Positions 16,599-23,801 of a DNA stretch of 64,000 nt are shown one piece after another. Position numbers and translations under genes: made by a program. A model generated the notes under the pieces. That model saw only the letters and a list, made by a program, of their open reading frames with translations, was not told the DNA's origin and searched no databases. Each line of letters begins with the position of its first letter. The first letter of the stretch is position 1. Source of the DNA: Panacagrimonas sp965216805 (lineage in GTDB: Bacteria > Pseudomonadota > Gammaproteobacteria > Nevskiales > Nevskiaceae); NCBI RefSeq assembly GCF_965216805.1, contig NZ_CBDCGN010000002.1, positions 1,178,001 through 1,242,000 on the forward strand. Direction: 5' to 3'.

Positions 16599-17675
16599 AT
16601 GAACTTGATCAACCGCAACGGCCGCAAGGTCCTGATTCACGAAATGGCGCTGCGCGACGGCATGCATGCCAAGCGCGAGCAGATTTCCACCGAGCAGATG
16701 GTGAAGGTCGCCACCGCCTTGGACGAGGCCGGCGTGCCCATCATCCAGGTCACCCACGGCGCGGGCCTGGGCGGCAACAGCTTGCAGCACGGCTTTGCGC
16801 TGCACAGCAACGAGGAATACTGGGACGCGGTGATCCCGAAGATGAAGCAGGCCATTGTCTCCGCCCTGCTGATTCCGGGCCTGGGCACCATGAAAGACCT
16901 GCAGAGCGCTTTTGACCACGGTGTGCGCAGCGTGCACGTCGCCACGCACTGCACCGAGGCCGACACCAGCCCGCAGCACATCGCCTACGCGCGCAAGCTC
17001 GGCATGGACACCACAGGCTTCCTGATGATGGCCCACCTCAACGATCCCAAGAGCCTGGCCGAACAGGGCAAGCTCATGGAGTCCTACGGCGCGCAGACCG
17101 TGTATGTCGTCGATTCTGCCGGCTACATGCTGCCGGCCGACGTGACTGCGCGGATCAAGGCCTTGCGCGATGCGCTCAAGCCCGAGACCGAGCTGGGCTT
17201 CCACGGTCACCACAACTTGGGCATGGGCATCGCGAACTCGCTTGCGGCTATCGAGCAGGGCGCGACGCGCATCGATGCCTCGGTCGGCGGTCTGGGTGCC
17301 GGTGCCGGCAACACGCCTACGGAAGTGTTCGTCGCCGTGGCGGACCGCATGGGCATCGCCACCGGCTGCGATCTGTTCAAGCTCATGGACATGACGCAGG
17401 ACATCATCTTTCCGATGATGGATCACATCGTGAGAGTCGACCGCGCCTCGCTGACCTTGGGCTACGCGGGTGTGTACTCGACGTTCTTGCTGCACGCCGA
17501 GCGCCTCGGCAAGAAGTACGGCATCCCGTCGCGCGACATCCTGGTCGAGTTGGGTAGGAAGAAGATGATCGGCGGCCAGGAAGACATGATCGAGGACACC
17601 GCACTGACCCTGGCCAAGGAACGCGGACTGCTCCCTTCCGAAACTGCAAAAATCACCCCACTGCGCGCCGCTTAG
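16599..17675 (+). CDS. dmpG: 4-Hydroxy-2-oxovalerate aldolase
   Basis: A 358-aa DmpG/MhpE-family aldolase. The HMGL-like barrel begins IHEMALRDGMHAKREQ (metal-binding Asp in LRDG). It continues with GFHGHHNLGMGIANSLAAIEQGA, which holds the metal-binding HGHHN. It cleaves 4-hydroxy-2-oxovalerate into pyruvate and acetaldehyde, the latter passed directly to DmpF. Length and motifs are complete. A GAGGAACTGACA ribosome site precedes the ATG just after the REP palindrome. Confidence 0.94.
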   Translation: MNLINRNGRKVLIHEMALRDGMHAKREQISTEQMVKVATALDEAGVPIIQVTHGAGLGGNSLQHGFALHSNEEYWDAVIPKMKQAIVSALLIPGLGTMKDLQSAFDHGVRSVHVATHCTEADTSPQHIAYARKLGMDTTGFLMMAHLNDPKSLAEQGKLMESYGAQTVYVVDSAGYMLPADVTARIKALRDALKPETELGFHGHHNLGMGIANSLAAIEQGATRIDASVGGLGAGAGNTPTEVFVAVADRMGIATGCDLFKLMDMTQDIIFPMMDHIVRVDRASLTLGYAGVYSTFLLHAERLGKKYGIPSRDILVELGRKKMIGGQEDMIEDTALTLAKERGLLPSETAKITPLRAA

Positions 17676-17716
17676 TCCGGCGCTGGATCGTCAACCCATA
17701 CAAGGAGAGAGAGAAC

Positions 17717-18646
17717 ATGGCACTTCGAGGCTTGCTTAGAGTTGGCGAGGTATGCATCCGCGTCATGGACATGAAAAAGGCGCGGCGGCACTACGACGAG
17801 ATCATGGGTCTTCATGAAGTCATGGAAAAGGACGGGAAGGTCTATTTCAAATGCTGGGATGAGCACGACCATCACAGCATCATCCTGAGCCCGTCTGATC
17901 GCGCGGGCATGGACTACTTCGCGTTCAAGGTCAGCTCGGACGACGTGCTCACGGATCTGGCGCCCAAGATCGAGAAATTCGGCCTCAAGGTGAAGCACAT
18001 CGAGGCAGGGGTGTATCCCAAGAGCGGTCGCCGTCTGGAGTTCGTGCTGCCGACTGGACACACCATGCAGCTCTACGCGGAGAAGGAGCAAATCGGCAAC
18101 ACCATGCCCACCCTCAACCCGGGAGTGACGCCGGATGACGGCGTCGTGCGCGGCTGCCACATCAACCGGGTCGACCACATCCTCCTCGGCGGGCAGTACA
18201 TCCAGGAAAGCGCGCGCCTGTTCATGGAAGTGTTCGACTTCGATCTGTCCGAGCGCTTCGTCGATCACGAATCGCAGACGCCGCTGGCGATGTTCCTGAC
18301 CTGCACGACCAAGCCGCACGACATCGCCTTTGTCCTGCAGCCGGAGCAGAACAAATACCACCACACCTCTTTCTGGCTGGAGTCCGCGCACGAAGTCGTG
18401 AAAGCGGCGGATCGCATCGGCAAGTACCGCGTGCCCGTCGACGTGGGTCCGAACCGCCATGGCATCACGCGCGGCGCGACGATCTACTTCTTCGACCCTT
18501 CCGGCAATCGCTGCGAGGTTTTCGCGGAAGGCTATGTCCACTACCCGGACACGCCCACCCTGACCTGGGATACGACCGATGGGGGGCACGCCACGTTCTC
18601 GCAGGACAACGTCATGCGAGAGAGCTTTCTCAGCGTGCTGACCTGA
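17717..18646 (+). CDS. dmpB: Catechol 2,3-dioxygenase (extradiol, type I)
   Basis: A 309-aa two-domain vicinal-oxygen-chelate enzyme. The C-terminal domain carries the Fe(II) ligands His154 (NRVDHILL), His216 (KYHHTSFW) and Glu267 (NRCEVFAEG). Second-shell His201 (PHDIAF) and His248 (NRHGITRG) are also present. All align with XylE H153/H214/E265/H199/H246. It opens catechol between C2 and C3 to 2-hydroxymuconate semialdehyde, the entry step of this operon, although encoded last. The start follows AAGGAGAGAGAGAAC. The iron needs protection or re-reduction, which fits the ferredoxin at the operon head. Confidence 0.96.
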   Translation: MALRGLLRVGEVCIRVMDMKKARRHYDEIMGLHEVMEKDGKVYFKCWDEHDHHSIILSPSDRAGMDYFAFKVSSDDVLTDLAPKIEKFGLKVKHIEAGVYPKSGRRLEFVLPTGHTMQLYAEKEQIGNTMPTLNPGVTPDDGVVRGCHINRVDHILLGGQYIQESARLFMEVFDFDLSERFVDHESQTPLAMFLTCTTKPHDIAFVLQPEQNKYHHTSFWLESAHEVVKAADRIGKYRVPVDVGPNRHGITRGATIYFFDPSGNRCEVFAEGYVHYPDTPTLTWDTTDGGHATFSQDNVMRESFLSVLT

Positions 18647-18692
18647 ACCAGCCCCGACGCGCGGGCACCGTGCCGGCGCCGTGGCACCGGAA

Positions 18693-18722
18693 GCCATTGC
18701 TCCCTTGACCCGGAGCGATGGC
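18693..18722 (+). terminator. Weak hairpin after dmpB
   Basis: The inverted repeat GCCATTGCTC-10-GAGCGATGGC has one mismatch and is followed by TATTTCG, with no real T-tract. It may be a leaky terminator or processing site between dmpB and the SDR gene. Confidence 0.35.
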
Positions 18723-18764
18723 TATTTCGATGGGCGTGCAGCGCGCCCTCGGAGGGAATAGCGG

Positions 18765-19517
18765 ATGAGGCAGAAGGGAATCGCCGTCGTCGTCGGCGCC
18801 ACCGGTGCGATGGGGCAGGTGATCGTGGCCCGACTCGCGGCCGCGGGGCTCAAGGTCGTTGCCGTCGCACGCTCGACGGCATCCGTCGGCTTGCTGGTAG
18901 AGCGCACCCCCGGGGCGGTCGCCTGCGCCGCGGACATCTCTTCAGACGCGGCGATTGACGCGATTCGCTCGATGCTCGACGCCCCGGTACGGATGGTCGT
19001 CCACGGCCCCGGGGTTGCGACGGCTGGCGGCGTGTTGAGCGCACCGACGAGTGCGGTCATCGATGCCGTCAACATCAAGGTTGGAGGGATGATGCGTCTG
19101 GTGCGGGCAGTGGACGAGCGTCTGCAGCGCGGTTCGCGCCTGATCGCAATCGGAGGTCACTACGGTTTCGAGCCGACGGCCTATGCCGCCACCGCCGGGG
19201 TCGCCAATGCCGCCCTGTCCAATCTCATGCGGCAGATGTCCTGGGCCTATGGCGAGCGCGGCATCACCGCACATCTGATCGCGCCTGGCCCTGCCGACAC
19301 CGAGCGACTGCGTCGCGTTGCCCAGGCACGCGCCGAGCGCGACGGCATCGACGCCGATTCGGTGCTGGACGAAATGAAGCGCGAGTCCGCTATCGGCGCG
19401 TTCACCACCGTAGAGCAGATTGCCTGGGCAGTGGAAACCCTGCTGGCGCCTGAAGCCGACGCGTTGGCCGGCGGCACCCTGTTCATGGACGCTGGCCGCC
19501 GCCGCGGATTACCGTGA
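18765..19517 (+). CDS. Atypical short-chain dehydrogenase/reductase
   Basis: A 250-aa SDR-fold protein. The cofactor motif VVGATGAMGQVI (G-x-x-G-x-x-G type) and the region GVATAGGVLSAPTSAVIDAVNIK are in place. The C-terminal end GGTLFMDAGRRRGLP is typical. The catalytic Ser is replaced (IGGHYG), and the YxxxK position reads AYAATAG, with Ala where Lys belongs. It may be inactive, use another residue, or act as a binding protein. It lies 118 bases downstream of dmpB on the same strand and ends convergently with the luxI-linked gene. Confidence 0.8.
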   Translation: MRQKGIAVVVGATGAMGQVIVARLAAAGLKVVAVARSTASVGLLVERTPGAVACAADISSDAAIDAIRSMLDAPVRMVVHGPGVATAGGVLSAPTSAVIDAVNIKVGGMMRLVRAVDERLQRGSRLIAIGGHYGFEPTAYAATAGVANAALSNLMRQMSWAYGERGITAHLIAPGPADTERLRRVAQARAERDGIDADSVLDEMKRESAIGAFTTVEQIAWAVETLLAPEADALAGGTLFMDAGRRRGLP

Positions 19518-19542
19518 GCCTGAAGACGACGTGCGCCGCCGA

Positions 19543-19941
19543 TCAGGCGGCGTATTCGAACAGCACCGCGTCCGCATCGATGCGCACGCTCAACTGGTCG
19601 CTGCGCTCCATCACCGCGGAGAGTTTTGACACCGTCATGCCGAGCCCTGGCTGGCCGACCTGCGGCATGCTGTTGATGCGCGCGCGGCATTCGGCCTCGC
19701 TCCAGTGGGCGTCGAGCACCCGCACAACGGCAACGCGACATCGCGGGTTCTCTGCGCGGTAACGCAGCGCGTCGCGCACCACTTCAGCACTGGCTTCGTC
19801 GCCGTAGTCCATTGCCAGTAGCTCGCAAAAGTCATCCTCGCTGATGCGAGTGGAGCGCGACACGCGCCGGCCTTTGCCGACCAACGCCTCGGCGTGATCG
19901 CAACGTTCGCCAAGATGGGCGTCCAGCACCAAGACTTTCAT
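19543..19941 (-). CDS. Unknown protein translationally coupled to luxI
   Basis: A 132-aa protein of no family I recognise. It starts MKVLVLDAHLGERCDHAEALVGKG and ends SVRIDADAVLFEYAA, with no signal peptide or membrane segment. The alternating strand/helix look of the first 75 residues (KVLVLDA, then RCRVAVVRVLDA) suggests a small alpha/beta fold, perhaps receiver-like, but this is a guess. Its ATG overlaps the luxI stop by four bases (ATGA), and its ribosome site CAGGAGG lies within the luxI end. It must therefore be expressed with luxI. A role in signal synthesis, export or response is inferred from position only. Confidence 0.75.
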   Translation of the reverse strand: MKVLVLDAHLGERCDHAEALVGKGRRVSRSTRISEDDFCELLAMDYGDEASAEVVRDALRYRAENPRCRVAVVRVLDAHWSEAECRARINSMPQVGQPGLGMTVSKLSAVMERSDQLSVRIDADAVLFEYAA

Positions 19942-20564
19942 GCGGCCTCCTGAAGGTAAACGGTCGCGCCGAGCTGGTGGTCGGCCAGCGTGATGGCATG
20001 AGCATCGATGCCGATCTCGTTCACAACGCAATTGACCCTGCCGATCATCCGCGGAGCGCCCCAGCGTTGCAGTCGGTAACCGAGCTTGCGGGCCATGCGT
20101 TCGACGCCCAGAGAGGTGACCCAGACGAAACTGCTGATACCTTGCTGCGTCGCGAAGTGAATGGTGTGGGCTACTAGATCGCGCGTGAGCGCGCCGAAGG
20201 AGCCCGCGCCGGAGTCCGCATAGGGGGTATTGACCACGGCGAATCGGGAGACCTCCCATACACGCGGCAGGCAGGGCGCCGGTCTGCCCTGCAACAACAT
20301 GGGGAACGTGTCCTTGAGCATATAAGGCACGGAGGTGGGGCGCAGTCTCCACGCTGCGTCCACCGAGGCGGTTTGGTCGTCGACGCCAACGATGTAGATG
20401 CTCTGATCGTCGTCGAATTCATCTTTTTCACGGCCTTCCTCGACTTTCACCTCCCAGTTGAGACGCTCGTGGAAGACCTGAAAGCGAAGGCGGAACATCC
20501 GGTCGATGATCTCGACAGGCAGGGCGTCCGGCCCGGCAAGGGTGCCGGCATGAAAGCTGTGCAT
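19938..20564 (-). CDS. Acyl-homoserine-lactone synthase, LuxI family
   Basis: A 208-aa LuxI-family autoinducer synthase. The conserved catalytic-core residues appear in FRLRFQVFHERLNWEV (Arg, Phe, Trp) and EFDDDQSIYIVGVD (Glu, Asp, Asp). AWRLRPTSVPYML follows, then VWEVSRFAV (Glu, Ser, Arg). It makes an N-acyl-homoserine lactone from SAM and acyl-ACP or acyl-CoA. The start at 20564 is fixed by GGAGG five bases upstream. A 20-bp lux-box-like dyad lies 51 bases before the start. A LuxR receptor gene precedes it on the same strand and an unknown gene is coupled downstream. Confidence 0.93.
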   Translation of the reverse strand: MHSFHAGTLAGPDALPVEIIDRMFRLRFQVFHERLNWEVKVEEGREKDEFDDDQSIYIVGVDDQTASVDAAWRLRPTSVPYMLKDTFPMLLQGRPAPCLPRVWEVSRFAVVNTPYADSGAGSFGALTRDLVAHTIHFATQQGISSFVWVTSLGVERMARKLGYRLQRWGAPRMIGRVNCVVNEIGIDAHAITLADHQLGATVYLQEAA

Positions 20565-20614
20565 AAGAACCTCCGTGGTATGGCTCAAGCAAACCACGGT
20601 GCGAGGTCTTTGCC

Positions 20615-20634
20615 AGCTGTCAAAACCTACAGCT
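20615..20634. promoter_or_regulatory. Putative lux box upstream of luxI
   Basis: AGCTGT-8-ACAGCT is a perfect 20-bp dyad whose core CTGTCAAAACCTACAG fits the CT-N12-AG pattern of LuxR-family operators. It sits 51 bases upstream of the luxI ATG, a normal place for activation overlapping the -35 region, and 25 bases past the luxR stop. This supports positive autoregulation of luxI. Confidence 0.7.
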
Positions 20635-20658
20635 TTCGACGCCGAATTTTCATGGTCA

Positions 20659-21441
20659 CTAGACGCTGAACTCCTGCGTCGTCGGCAGCGCCCTGGTCGA
20701 CTGCAATGCGACCTGGTTCAGGGCCAAAGCGCCAGAACCCACTGCTCTGGATACGATCTTGTGGCGACCGGTCACGCCCATCTTCTTGCCCGCTTTTTCG
20801 ATATGAAAAAGCACGGTCCGCTCGGCAATGCCGAGTTCGGTCGCGATCGTGGCAGATGATTCGCCAGCGGCTGTCCACATCAGAATCTGCTTTTCGCGCT
20901 CGGACAGTCTCGCGACCTCGCGATGCGTGGATGCGGTAAAGGCCACCCGCGATACGGCCTCGTGCAACACCGTGGCAAACCAAGTCATCTCGCGGCGCAG
21001 TTCGAACCGGGTGACTTCGCAATCGTCGATTACGGACTCCCTGGCCAGGGACAACACGCCGACCTCGCCGCGTCTGCCGCAGATCGGGGCGGATACTCCG
21101 TGGGCTAGGCCGAAACTGGCGGCTTCATTGAAGAAGGCGCCGACCAGCGCGTCGCTGCGTTCGATCTCGTCCCAGAAAATGGGGACCGAACTGCTCAGGG
21201 CATGACGGACAACCGGATCCACGCGCAGGTATCCCGCTTCGTCATAGTGCTTGCGCCATTCCTTGGGGAAGCCGGACAAGGAGAAGTGCACTGGTTTGGC
21301 CAGCGAGACCGGTACGCGAACGCCGAACAGAAAACTACTGAACTGCCGCGCCTGCGCAAACGCTCTAACGGCGTCATACAGCTCGGGCACGTTTTCCGCG
21401 TTTTCGAGTAGCGCGGTTAATGCAATGTCGCTGCTGGCCAT
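20659..21441 (-). CDS. LuxR-family AHL receptor/regulator 1
   Basis: A 260-aa quorum-sensing regulator. The N-terminal autoinducer-binding domain keeps the canonical residues: Trp and Tyr in EWRKHYDEAGY, Asp-Pro in RVDPVV, Trp in FWDE, Gly in AHGVSAPI. The C-terminal LuxR HTH is LSEREKQILMWTAAGESSATIATELGI onward. It should bind the signal made by the adjacent LuxI and act at the lux box. The ATG at 21441 has GGGAGC in front; an upstream start adds non-conserved residues. It is transcribed in the direction of luxI with a 94-base gap. Confidence 0.92.
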   Translation of the reverse strand: MASSDIALTALLENAENVPELYDAVRAFAQARQFSSFLFGVRVPVSLAKPVHFSLSGFPKEWRKHYDEAGYLRVDPVVRHALSSSVPIFWDEIERSDALVGAFFNEAASFGLAHGVSAPICGRRGEVGVLSLARESVIDDCEVTRFELRREMTWFATVLHEAVSRVAFTASTHREVARLSEREKQILMWTAAGESSATIATELGIAERTVLFHIEKAGKKMGVTGRHKIVSRAVGSGALALNQVALQSTRALPTTQEFSV

Positions 21442-21578
21442 CGATTGCTCCCTACCGCCCCCGTTCAGCCGGCGCCGCAGCATCAGAGGAAATTGTCCCG
21501 AGAAGTGAGGTGCAGGCCCTTGATGCTGCTGCCAAACCGCTGGACTACTATAAGTACGAGGTCCATTCTTTACCAGCC

Positions 21579-22523
21579 ATGGGCGAAACCCGACAAAATC
21601 TCATCGACAGCATCATCGATGCACCTGCGAGCGTGGTCGATCTGAGTGTTGCCGTTGTGCAGGAGCACCGGGCTTATCCGCTGCCGCGGACGCGCGAGCG
21701 TGCCGTTCGCGTCGCCCAGGGCCATATGCGTTTCATGCCCGCCAGCAACCTGCGCCTCATGCTGGCGGTGGCAGATGACGAATTTCATATTCATTATCAA
21801 CCGAGTATAGATTGCAAAACCGGCGAGATCGCCCATCTCGAAGCGCTGTTACGGTGGCCAGCAGGGCAAGGCACCCACAGCACCGAGGAGATCGTTCGTT
21901 CGCTGGAGTTGAACTCGCTGATCGGCGAGGTGGGCCGCAACATTCTCAACCGCGCTTGCATGGACCTGGCTGAATTGCGTCGCAATGGGCATCCCGGCCT
22001 GACTCTGAGCATGAACGTTTCCGCCGGGCAACTCGCCGATGCGAACCTGGTGATGACCATAGACCAGACCTTGAAGCGGTATCGCATCCCGCCCCGACAG
22101 TTCCAGGTGGAGATCACCGAGACCATGCTCGCTGAAGGCGATTCCATTCCCCTGTTTGTCGAAAAGCTCAATGCAATCGGTGTGGCGACACTGGTGGACG
22201 ATTTCGGCCTGGGCTACAACAACCTGGGCGTACTGCGCAGCGTGCCGGTGGCGGGATTGAAACTGGATCGTTCTTTCGTCGCCGGTCTGGGTCGCAACCG
22301 GCGCGACTCCGTGATTGCGAAAACCATCATCGGCCTGGCCAAGAGTCTGCACATGATCACGGTCGCTGAAGGCGTGGAGACAGACGTGCAGGCGCGCTGG
22401 CTTCGTCGGCATGACGTGACCCGTATGCAGGGCTGGGCTTACAGCAAGGCCCTGCCCATCTCCGGCATTCGTAACCTGTTGCTGCAGCAGCCCTGGGCCA
22501 AGAAGGCATTTCTCAGGCGTTGA
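21579..22523 (+). CDS. Stand-alone EAL-domain c-di-GMP phosphodiesterase
   Basis: A 314-aa protein made of about 65 uncharacterised N-terminal residues and one EAL domain. Catalytic residues look complete: E-A-L in HLEALLRW, Asn in SMNVSA, Glu in EITET, DDFGLGYNNL, Lys in LKLDRSF, Glu in VAEGVET, and Gln in MQGWAY. It should hydrolyse cyclic di-GMP. It has no GGDEF, REC or membrane segment. The start is uncertain: ATG 21579 lacks a strong ribosome site and a GTG at 21510 is an alternative. It lies between two LuxR genes, so control by quorum sensing is likely. Confidence 0.88.
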   Translation: MGETRQNLIDSIIDAPASVVDLSVAVVQEHRAYPLPRTRERAVRVAQGHMRFMPASNLRLMLAVADDEFHIHYQPSIDCKTGEIAHLEALLRWPAGQGTHSTEEIVRSLELNSLIGEVGRNILNRACMDLAELRRNGHPGLTLSMNVSAGQLADANLVMTIDQTLKRYRIPPRQFQVEITETMLAEGDSIPLFVEKLNAIGVATLVDDFGLGYNNLGVLRSVPVAGLKLDRSFVAGLGRNRRDSVIAKTIIGLAKSLHMITVAEGVETDVQARWLRRHDVTRMQGWAYSKALPISGIRNLLLQQPWAKKAFLRR

Positions 22524-22567
22524 GGTTGGGCCGGCTGGCTGGAACATGCGGGCTGCGCGTCATCCGC

Positions 22568-22586
22568 GCACCCTCGCTGAGGGTGC
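22568..22586. terminator. Hairpin between convergent EAL and luxR2 genes
   Basis: GCACCCT-CGCTG-AGGGTGC is a perfect 7-bp stem with a 5-base loop in the 76-base convergent gap. There is no T-tract on either side, so it may be a weak bidirectional terminator. Confidence 0.4.
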
Positions 22587-22599
22587 TGAACGGCCAGCG

Positions 22600-23436
22600 C
22601 TACACGCCCAGATTCAGAAAGGCTGCCCGTGCCAGTGCCTGCTCAGTGGATGAGCACTTGAGCTTTTTCTGGATTCTGCTCAGCAGCTTGGTGATGGCAT
22701 CCGGTGTGAGCTGAAGCTGCGCAGCGATCATGCCGGCCGGGGTGCCCGCAGAAAGCTGCGACAGCAGAAGCACTTCCTGATCGCTCATGCTTGCTGCGAC
22801 ATCGGACAGGTCGGCCGCAACCTGATCGGCGACCCGAATCACGGACTCCATGAGCAGCGTGCCGAAATACAGCGCTGCAGCTTCGATTTCGGTCTTGAAC
22901 GGCTCGGGTGGCGTGTGCAGATGAGCGCGCGAGAAGTTGATCAACCCTCGCGCCGCACGCGGGCCGCGTAATGGAACGCTGAAGCCCGCGCAGATCCCAT
23001 GTCTGGCCGCTTCGACGAACAGCTCCGCCGCCAACGGTGATGCGTCGGAGATCTCCGACCAGTCGAACGGGCGATAGGCGGTCAGGCCTCGCTTGACCAC
23101 CGGATCGTGCTCGAAATACCCGCGGGAGTTGTACTGCGCGATCCAGGCACTGTCGTATCCGGAAAAGCTCACATGAGGGATCTGGTCCTCGCGTAGCTTG
23201 AGGTGGGGCAGGGAACACGCCAGGAGCCACCCGTCATGCTGGATCGTGTCGCAGAAGCGCTGACAAAGATCTCTGATCTCGCTTTCGTCACGGCATTGGC
23301 CGGCGGCCTGCAGCAACGGCGTCAACAGCGACGACGTGACGCCAACAAAATTTCCCGCTGAGGCGCGCTCGCCAGCTCGCGCTTCGTTTCCCGCGCTTGC
23401 CGACTTCTGCTGCCGGACTGACTTGTTCTGGGTCAT
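22600..23436 (-). CDS. LuxR-family AHL receptor/regulator 2
   Basis: A 278-aa second LuxR-type protein. Autoinducer-binding residues are conserved (Trp/Tyr in AWIAQYNSRGY, Asp-Pro in HDPVV, Trp in FDWSE, Gly in GICAGFSVPL). The C-terminal HTH (MSDQEVLLLSQLSAGTPAGMIAAQLQLTP) departs from the consensus, with DAITKLLSRI replacing the usual TVxxH recognition helix. It may read a different operator. The first 30 residues are low complexity. The ATG at 23436 is chosen over a TTG nine bases upstream. No luxI is next to it, so it may share the signal of the luxI 2 kb away. Confidence 0.85.
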   Translation of the reverse strand: MTQNKSVRQQKSASAGNEARAGERASAGNFVGVTSSLLTPLLQAAGQCRDESEIRDLCQRFCDTIQHDGWLLACSLPHLKLREDQIPHVSFSGYDSAWIAQYNSRGYFEHDPVVKRGLTAYRPFDWSEISDASPLAAELFVEAARHGICAGFSVPLRGPRAARGLINFSRAHLHTPPEPFKTEIEAAALYFGTLLMESVIRVADQVAADLSDVAASMSDQEVLLLSQLSAGTPAGMIAAQLQLTPDAITKLLSRIQKKLKCSSTEQALARAAFLNLGV

Positions 23437-23748
23437 TCGTTCCAATCGTCAAAACTCAAGGCGAGGCGCAATGCTCCCATCCATGTCGAGCACCGCAGGG
23501 GTGTAATGATATCGATACTGTATCGACCAATACCGCTACAAGCCCGGTCACGTCCTCTATTGTCGTTGACCAACATCTGCGCGTTGGTGATCGGAAAGCT
23601 TGAGGCGGTGCCGGACCAGGTCCATCAGGTGTTGACCGGGCGTTGTGATCCGGGTGTCGGGTCTGGCCTTTCTGGTGGAGGGCAAAGCGGCTGTCAGTGA
23701 TTCCTGCGAGTGCGCCCGGCGCCTGCCCGGCGTGATTCCGTCACGCAC
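23437..23748. other. Intergenic region upstream of luxR2
   Basis: There is no convincing gene in these 312 bases. The only structure seen is a perfect dyad CGATAC-T-GTATCG at 23513-23525, about 77 bases upstream of the luxR2 start, which could be an operator. The rest carries the luxR2 promoter and the end of the carboxylase transcript. Confidence 0.4.
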
Positions 23749-23780
23749 AAAAAAAGCGGGGGCATGCCTGCCCTCGCTTT
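23749..23780 (-). terminator. Rho-independent terminator of the carboxylase operon
   Basis: Read on the minus strand, a stem AGCGAGGGC / GCCCCCGCT with one mismatch and a short loop is followed by seven T residues. It starts about 22 bases after the stop of the HyuB-like gene and ends the four-gene operon. Confidence 0.85.
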
Positions 23781-23801
23781 CCTGCGCGCCGGGTTGGAAA
23801 G

